A stretch of DNA of 64,000 nucleotides from Lepidurus packardi (lineage: Eukaryota > Arthropoda > Branchiopoda > Notostraca > Triopsidae), in NCBI GenBank assembly GCA_023053545.1, contig JAKZAN010000001.1:1-64000 (forward strand), in the 5' to 3' direction. Both the position numbers and the translations under genes were made by a program. The notes under the pieces are model-generated. The model saw only the letters and a program-made list of their open reading frames with translations. It did no database searches and was not told where the DNA came from. This document shows positions 57,501-64,000 of this stretch, piece by piece; within the stretch, counting starts at the first letter, position 1, and the number at the start of each line of letters is the position of its first letter.

Positions 57501-58557
57501 CATCGGGTACATATCCGCATCTCGATGTGAGCACCACGTGGCACTTGCTCATCATGTCTTTCTTCATTATCCGACCTACCTCTTTCTTGGTGTTAGCATT
57601 CGCCTCATCGTACCCGTCAAGCAGCATCAGAACTTCTGCTCCTTTACTTTTTAGTACATCCTTTACTTCCATTCCTATCTTCTCGTCGTAGATTGATTCC
57701 ATGTAACTCAAGATTTTTCCCTGGTTTAAATTTGGGAACAAATAGAGCCTTGATGATCCATGTTTAAGTAGACTTACATCTTCACCAACGGAGCCCAGTT
57801 TTACTACAAGCAGTAGACTAAAAGGACTGGTGTACTTGGTATGATCGTTTGAGTCGCTTTTAGACCAATCAGAAGCGATCTTAAGCATCAAGGTTGACTT
57901 TCCATAGCCGGCGTCTCCTTCGATCAGAATGCGGTAACTACCCCCTTTCGGAAAATGTTTCTGAAATGGCCATGGAGTGCGCTAGATGAGTTTTAAGAGA
58001 ATTAAGGTTTAAGAGTTGCACTTACCTGACATCGTTCGAAAAGTTCTTCCACACCGAACTTGGCCGTCGCTGAGTTTTGTAAGGCTAGCTCCGTGTAGAA
58101 TTCGTCGATGTCCCAAGTGTGCTCGGGGTACCACGGCAGTGGAGACGCTTTGCACAAGGCAGTCGAATAGTACTCTTTCAAGTCTTCGCACTAGAAAAGC
58201 AAACGCATACAGTTTTTGACATTGCTACTATCAATGAATTCGAGCCTTTACTTCTAACTTATTCATGTCCGCGGGTTGGTTTCCAACGTTAGTGACACCA
58301 CCAATGCAAACATTTTCAGCACCATTGACGGTAACTGGACCATTGAAGGTATTAGTAGTGCTTTGTTGGGAACCTATAATGAGACATCGGTATTTAATGC
58401 TCATACCCCTTAAACCTTGTAAAGTATGGTTGCCTACTTCCAGCTTCCGAGCTTTTCTTTTCTGAGGTGTGGTCCATCGTGCCAGTATTTTCCTCAACTT
58501 TCGATCTCTTTGACGGCCACATCTTGTGCGTGATGTCACTTCACCGGTTGAATTTTT
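54586..58557 (-). CDS. NLR-D: NACHT-LRR innate-immune-type receptor
   Basis: Exons: 58557-58416, 58373-58252, 58190-58026, 57960-56097, 56045-55965, 55847-55769, 55714-55552, 55419-54586. Total 3450 nt (1149 residues plus stop), phases intact. Walker A GDAGYGKST, VLMLLDGYDEANAN and VVLTSRCGYVPDD are present. The acidic nine-residue repeat is present three times. A local duplication gives a longer loop (ERYQVPHRTTAEF context preceded by VTKLPSRR). Two introns are also open and in frame in this copy only: 42 bases between the first two exons and 132 bases between the last two. Unspliced forms would therefore still code. TATA box at 58901-58908. A good candidate for a working gene. Confidence 0.85.
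58252..58373 (-). other. RHIM-like amyloid-motif exon of NLR-D
   Basis: Reads FNGPVTVNGAENVCIGG; Gly replaces Arg of the other copies, and the core is unchanged. Confidence 0.5.
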
Positions 58558-58900
58558 CTAAGGGAAATGTTTGTTTTATACATGCATTCACAACACATAA
58601 ACAAGGTAACTATCTGAAGCACTTTCTGCCACGCCCTTTGTTGTTTACATTAAAAGCAGCAAACTGCGAACGTCAGACGACAATAAAGATAAATACGACA
58701 GGCGAAGTGGCAGCGCATCGTCGTCTGCTGCATTCACGACAGGTGTCGCTGCCTATTCAACTCCGGCTGACTTTGGTCCGAACACGAATTGACACTATTA
58801 TTTGGAGATGGGCGTGCTTAGGAAAGTGCATGTTAAAGAAAGGGGACGGAATTTAGACCGTCACCGAACATTTCAATAATACCGACTAGTCCTGTAACGC

Positions 58901-58908
58901 TATATATA
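58901..58908 (-). promoter_or_regulatory. Putative TATA box of NLR-D
   Basis: TATATATA in the same context as in NLR-B, about 345 bases upstream of the first modelled exon. Confidence 0.45.
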
Positions 58909-59390
58909 CCCCAATCACTTACCAAAACTTGACTAAAATAAAGCCTGTAATAAACTGTGCTTTTTTATTAAACATAGTATTTCCGCTTTGCTTGCACGGG
59001 ATAATTTCAAGCCAAAAGAAATGTCATACCAAGATTGGTACACGTTCTTTTTAAACAACTTAATGTTCCCTTTAAATCATAGACATAAATTATATGGATG
59101 ACACAATCCATTTCAAGGTTATTATTAAGGTTATATGTACTGAGTCAATATACAGATATTATGATAAAATATCTTGTTTGAAGTACGCTTATATTACTAT
59201 ACATAACATAATTTAACAACTTAATATTATTCACACAAAAGAGCGAAGTATGATTTTCACAAAAAGCAAGTTAACATCAAGACCTGTAATAATTAATCGG
59301 ACTTTTTTATTTCACACTCCTTGGGTAATTTATTTTCTATGGTCTTGCTGGATTTATTACTATTTATTACTGCTGGATCTTTACTAAAAA
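58909..59390. other. AT-rich spacer upstream of NLR-D
   Basis: Near-identical to 26940-27415. No exon seen. Confidence 0.35.
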
Positions 59391-59954
59391 GCGGACGTAT
59401 TTCACTGGTCTTTGGTTTCGGGTTGTTGGTGGCAGCAACGTCTGTCCCACTTGTTCCTTCGTTGGCTATGAAGAAAACAATCCCGTAACTATATATAGAG
59501 CTACTATTACGCAGGCTAAATTCTCTTACCAGCGAAAGGATACCGAAATTCCGATTCCTGCTTCACTAAATTGATCACTTCAGCTTGTGTCCGCCCAGAC
59601 AAAGGAATCCATTTTTTCTTGAATCGAGGATCAAGCACGGTTCCTGAAACATAATCCGCATCTGTCAAAATCAATCTCCATAGACTATTTTAATTAAATG
59701 ATCTTACCAATTACGTAAAAGGTATCATTAAGGACATATCCCAAACGTCGCTTTAAGGATTCGTGAAATACTTGAGCCGTTTGACGGCAATAAAGTACCA
59801 ACGTGCTGTCGGGGTTCACAGATGTATCCGAGGATGTTCTGTTAACCATATCCAAATACGCTGGTATGACTAGTCCAAGGGTTTCCGAATCCTTTTGAAA
59901 AGCATCGGTGGCAAGTTTAAAAGGTCCAAGCAGAACTGCAAGTTCTTTAAGCAT
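59391..59954 (-). pseudogene. hAT transposase C-terminal fragment, copy 4
   Basis: As copy 2 (LLGPFKLATDAFQKDSET, LDPRFKKKW). Seven extra bases (ccaatta) sit at the first donor, around 59708, which moves the splice site or the stop. Confidence 0.65.
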
Positions 59955-60009
59955 CTTGCAATGTAATGCTGAAAGTTGTCCGAGTTTCTTGCACGCATTC
60001 AGCTTGTTG

Positions 60010-60115
60010 TGGGTCTAAGGGTCTATCGGGTCTCTAATTAGGTCTCTAATCGGGTCTCTAATCGGGTCTCTGATCGGGTTAACAGACGTGCACTTTGATC
60101 GGGTCAACTTGCCCG
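60010..60115. repeat. 12-base tandem repeat, unit 4
   Basis: Same word family as in units 1-3, between the hAT fragment and the cuticle exon. Confidence 0.7.
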
Positions 60116-60332
60116 ATGCCCGCACTCAAATCGTCAGCTACAAGCTGACGACTACGGCAACGTTGCTGACGTCAAGTACATTGGAGAAGCCAAGTACCCC
60201 GAAGAAAAACCCTACAGAACTGCCCCTCAATACGCTGCCCCCCAATACGATGCCCCAGCCTACAAGGCTCCCTCCTATGAAGCCCCCAAGACCTATGCCG
60301 CCCCTACCCCTATTTACAAACCAAAGTATTAA
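60100..60332 (+). pseudogene. RR-type cuticle exon, frameshifted copy
   Basis: Homologous to 28123-28356. One base is lost at about 60145 (cuticle reading SYKADD becomes SYKLTT), and Gly of LPDGRTQIV is Ala here. The downstream APSYEAP-type tail is in the wrong frame. Confidence 0.75.
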
Positions 60333-60669
60333 GAGGTGTGATTTTTTGTAAAGCAGCTTGACATAAGTATATCTTTTTATTTGTATTAATTTGTTATATA
60401 CTTGTATTATTGATGTCAAGTCTGGTCATGAAGAAACTAGGTTCTGAAAAGGGTATGCCAGCTTATAGTTAGTGGTCTTTCCATGGGACAAGAAGAGAAA
60501 TATGGGAAAGTAAAGGTCAACTTGATCGACCTCAACCATCACCCATGCACATCAGGTGCATTCCTGTTCAGCTGAACGAGGGACTTCCATTACCTAGCCT
60601 TGAGCCACGCCAAACAGTTGACAAGCGGTTTAGCTAGCGCGGAACACTTCAGTTGGAAACCAAACATAC

Positions 60670-60733
60670 ATGGATCCAAAGAAAGACATTTTTGAGGATT
60701 TCGAGTCTGTGAGGGACAGCAGTGACGAAGAAG
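60670..60733 (+). CDS. Candidate first exon, acidic peptide, copy 2
   Basis: MDPKKDIFEDFESVRDSSDE, then a donor. Shorter by 12 bases than 28694-28769 and cut off by the BEL element 80 bases on. Confidence 0.3.
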
Positions 60734-60814
60734 GTGAGCTAACCCTTTGTGAATGGACCTACGTCTGGGAATTCCCCAATTTCTTAGAATCACTCAACTT
60801 TTAGACAGGCCTGC

Positions 60815-63800
60815 TGTTATATATGCGCAGGTTTAAACTGACATAGGGCTAACGTCTTTATTTTCACTCTTAAAACTTCCAAACAATCAAACACACTTCA
60901 ACTATACTTTCGTCCGTCTCGTCTCGCTGTTCATTCTCCGCCTTTCTTGTCTAGCGACTAAAAAAGGTCTGTTTCCCTAATTCTTGAAATATCAAAAACG
61001 TAGGTCCAGTTTTCCCTTGAACCCATAAAACGTCACCCAGTCGAGGTCGATGTCCCATGAGTCAAGTCAAAGCAGGTCAAGTCCTTAGGCATCCCTTCCG
61101 GATTCACATTTATCCGGAACATAGCCGGCCCTGTTGCGGACGTAAACAATTCAGTCTTCAGGCTCGGCTATCTCCAGCAAACAAAGCTTCGCCGACGGTC
61201 GAACATATTCTCCATGCTTCGTTTCGATCAGCGCTGTTCGTACGAAGCCATCAGGTCCGGGGTAAACTTGGACCACTTGGACCCGAGAGGCCAGAGACCT
61301 CTTGGAGTAGTTTCTTCGATCAGCAGCACGGCATCATCAGGCTGTAGGTTTCGGTTCGGCCTAACCCATTTCCTGCGTTCGATGATGGATGGTACATACT
61401 CCCGCAACCATCGGCGCCAGAACCGCTCCGTGATGGCTTGTGAAGCTCTCCAACGTTTGCGCGCGTTGAGGTCTTCGTTGGTTACCACTGCGATCGGTAG
61501 GTTTGGGTTAGCCCGGCCCAGCAAAAGGTGATTCGGAGTCAGTGGCTCTGGGTCATCAGGATTCACGCTGATATGTGTCAGAGGTCTACCATTCAGTAGC
61601 GATTCCACTTCAGCCATGACGGTTACCAGTACTTCATCGGTGACGGTCTGATTACGCAACGTGTACCTAAGAGCGATTTTAGCCGAGCGAACGAGGCGCT
61701 CCCAAACTCCCCCGAAATGCGGGGATGCAGGAGGGGAGAAATGCCAATTGACGTCCCGCCGGGCTAACTCGCCCCTGATTTGGGTTTCGTGCCAGGCTTT
61801 CAAGCACTGCCGAAGTTCCTTTGCACCAGCGGTTAAGTTCGTCCCATTGTCGCTAAAGACATGCGTCGGGGTCTATGATGTCTATCTTCTGCATCTGTAT
61901 CCAGAGAGTGCGCCACTTCCAAGTGGACCGCACGAGTAACTAAACAAGTAATGAGACATACGTAACGCTTGTGAGCCCTGCGGTGTATGACAACCGCGAA
62001 GGGACCAAAGTAGTCCACGCCTATGTTCGAAAAGGGTGGACTAAATGCCTCCAGGCGTTGTCGAGGCAAAGCCGACATCAACGGAACGTTCGGCTTCACT
62101 CGATAACGTTTACAGGTGAAACAATTATTTACCATCTTGTTGACAGCCGCTCGTCCACCCGTTACCCAGTGCTGGAGACGTAGATCAGCGAAGGTCCGCT
62201 CGGTTGATCCATGAGCGAGCCTTTCGTGGGCTTGTCGGATTAAGAGGGTGGTTAGCGGGCTGGTAGGGCTCAATAGAATTGGGTGCTTGACGTCGGATGG
62301 GAGATCAGCGTGTTGGATTCTTCCACCAACTCGCGTTAAGCCTCCTTCGTCAAGGAAGGGGGTGAGCTTCAGAAGTTTCGAGTTACGCGGAAGCAGACGT
62401 TCAGCCTTCAGGGCGGCATAATCAGACGAAAAAAGACGTCTTTGTTCCAGTTTGATGAACTCTACGGAAGCGTCTCTGCATTCGGCGACTGTCAGGGGCC
62501 CCCTCAACACCGGAAACTTAGAAGGGCGCGAATTCTTGATAAAACGAAGAACCCATGCCAGGGTCCGCTTCAGTCTATGCAAGTCCGACGTGCTTCTCAG
62601 AACTTCAAGCGGCTCACTCCGATCTATTGTAATGTTGGCTATCATCAACGGTAAAACTTCGGGCTCGGTGTTGTCAGGTTCGTCTTGAACTTGCGCGGCG
62701 GGCCACTCTGGGGGCGGGCGCTGGAGGAAGGCCGGCCCGTTGAACCATCGGTTCGGTGGAAACCTGCCTCTAACCCTCGGGAACTGTCGTCAGCTGGGTT
62801 CATCCTTCCCGGAACATGTTTCCACTGGCTGGCCTTAGTTAATTCCAGGATCTCGGTAACCCTATTGGCCACAAAAGTTTTAAATTTGCAGGTCTTCGAG
62901 TAAATCCAACTTAAAACCGTAGACGAGTCAGTCCAAAAATGAATCTCGTCAAGCTTTAGTCTTAGTTCCGTGGAAGCCCTGTGGGCCATTCGGGCGGCTA
63001 GCAGGGATCCTCGGAGTTCGAGGCGAGGAATAGTAAGCTGCCGCAAGGGTGCCACACGGGATTTAGCTGTAACAAAGCTAGTTGTGATCTCGGTTGAGCC
63101 TGAGACGCGTAAGTAAGCTACGGCCCCAAAGGCAAGCTCCGACGCGTCAGCAAATACGTCAAGTTGGACGGAATGGGGGTTGAGCACGGGTTGCAGGCAT
63201 CGCGGGATAGTAACAGCTTCCAGTTTTCGGATGTCGGACAGCCAACAACTCCAACGTGCAGCTAGGCCTTCGGGAATTTCGTCGTCCCACTGCAGCTCTT
63301 GCAACAGGGTTTTGGCCGTCAAGGTGATTGGAACCAGGAATCCGATAGGATCAAACACGCTCGCCACAGTGCGCAGTATTTCCCGCTTTGTCGACTTCGC
63401 GGGCATATGCTTTACGCGGAATACAAAGCTGTCTGTCTCATCATTCCACCCGACGCCAAGAGTCCTTTCTACGGGCAGTCGGTCTAAATCAAGGTCCATA
63501 TTCGGGTCAACGCGGTCTTCAGCCGGGAAGGAAGCTAATGTTTCCGATATCATCTTGCATGTTGTGGGTGTAACTCCTAGTGATTCGGTCGTCCAAAAGG
63601 ACTTGACGCTCTCATGAAGGTCATCGACAGTTATGTTCATGATATGCCGCTTGGTGGGGAACACAGACTCGACTTGGACTGGTCCCCTCAGGCTCCATCC
63701 AAAAGGAGTAAACAGCGCGCGTGGCCCTCTGACTCCAGGAGGCGGTTTATCATCAAAATGAAGAGCTTCTGGTACGTCAGTGCCAATGAAAACGGTTACC

Positions 63801-64000
63801 TCGCCAGGCTCAGCTTGGTTCAATGGCAGATCTTGCAAGTGCGGCCAGACTTTCTTAAGATGGGGAATATTCCTCTTGCGGAAGGTCGATACCAGCGTCG
63901 GAACTGCCGTAGCTTCATCAGCTAAAAAGACGTGTTTCCCATCTAGCGAGGCGATAAGAAAATCCACCGTTGGGACCATCATGGAATCGCTCCCCTTGAA
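60815..64000 (-). mobile_element. BEL/Pao retrotransposon, copy 2, runs off the window
   Basis: The same element as at 28852-34300, with the same left flank and the same RT and integrase lesions. Integrase C-terminus 61803-61228; integrase HHCC and first Asp 62648-61833 (one open frame here, unlike copy 1); RT remnant and RNase H 63982-62645. Gag lies beyond the window. A frameshift present in copy 1 at about 30903 is absent here. Confidence 0.85.

Overview
This window looks like arthropod nuclear DNA, most likely from a branchiopod crustacean such as Daphnia. That identification is inference. It rests on short GT-AG introns of about 40-130 bases, an RR-type cuticle protein exon, Sidekick and biogenic-amine GPCR exons, and a dense load of Ty3/gypsy, BEL/Pao, LINE and hAT sequence. 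Nothing here looks prokaryotic.

The core of the window is a minus-strand tandem array of four NLR-type genes, called here NLR-A (25-3918), NLR-B (22659-26591), NLR-C (39178-42864) and NLR-D (54586-58557). I rebuilt eight exons for each of A, B and D and seven for C. Splice phases match at every junction, and the joined lengths are exact multiples of three: 3372, 3411 and 3450 nt for A, B and D, and 3225 nt for C when one base of its damaged eighth exon is counted. Each protein has a basic segment, then a short Asn/Gly/Val-rich segment resembling a RHIM-type amyloid motif, a helical linker, a NACHT ATPase and C-terminal leucine-rich repeats. The true first exon is unresolved. A fifth, diverged copy survives only as its two N-terminal exons (44394-44693).

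The array grew by duplication of a composite unit. Reading left to right on the + strand, the unit holds a shared non-coding block, a remnant of an NLR exon, the tail of a LINE with its RT palm missing, the NLR gene, a TATA box, a hAT transposase fragment, a 12-base tandem repeat, a cuticle-protein exon and a BEL/Pao element. Units are truncated differently. Unit 1 (1 to about 5690) starts inside the NLR 3' end. Unit 2 (about 19937-34300) is the most complete. Unit 3 (about 36397-44390) stops before the cuticle exon. Unit 4 (about 53200-64000) runs off the window inside its BEL element.

Between the units lie: a GPCR exon (7170-7362); a LINE interrupted by a 5'-LTR-only gypsy element that is internally inverted (8042-16506); an inverted fragment of a second LINE family (16507-16917); an ill-defined stretch with a few candidate exons (about 16995-19935); broken Sidekick exons (about 34500-36399); a probable decaying NOL11 gene (47480-50160); and the fuller copy of the second LINE family (50590-53010). 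None of the retroelements looks able to move. Gypsy, BEL and the second LINE have each lost the RT palm, and the first LINE is frameshifted.
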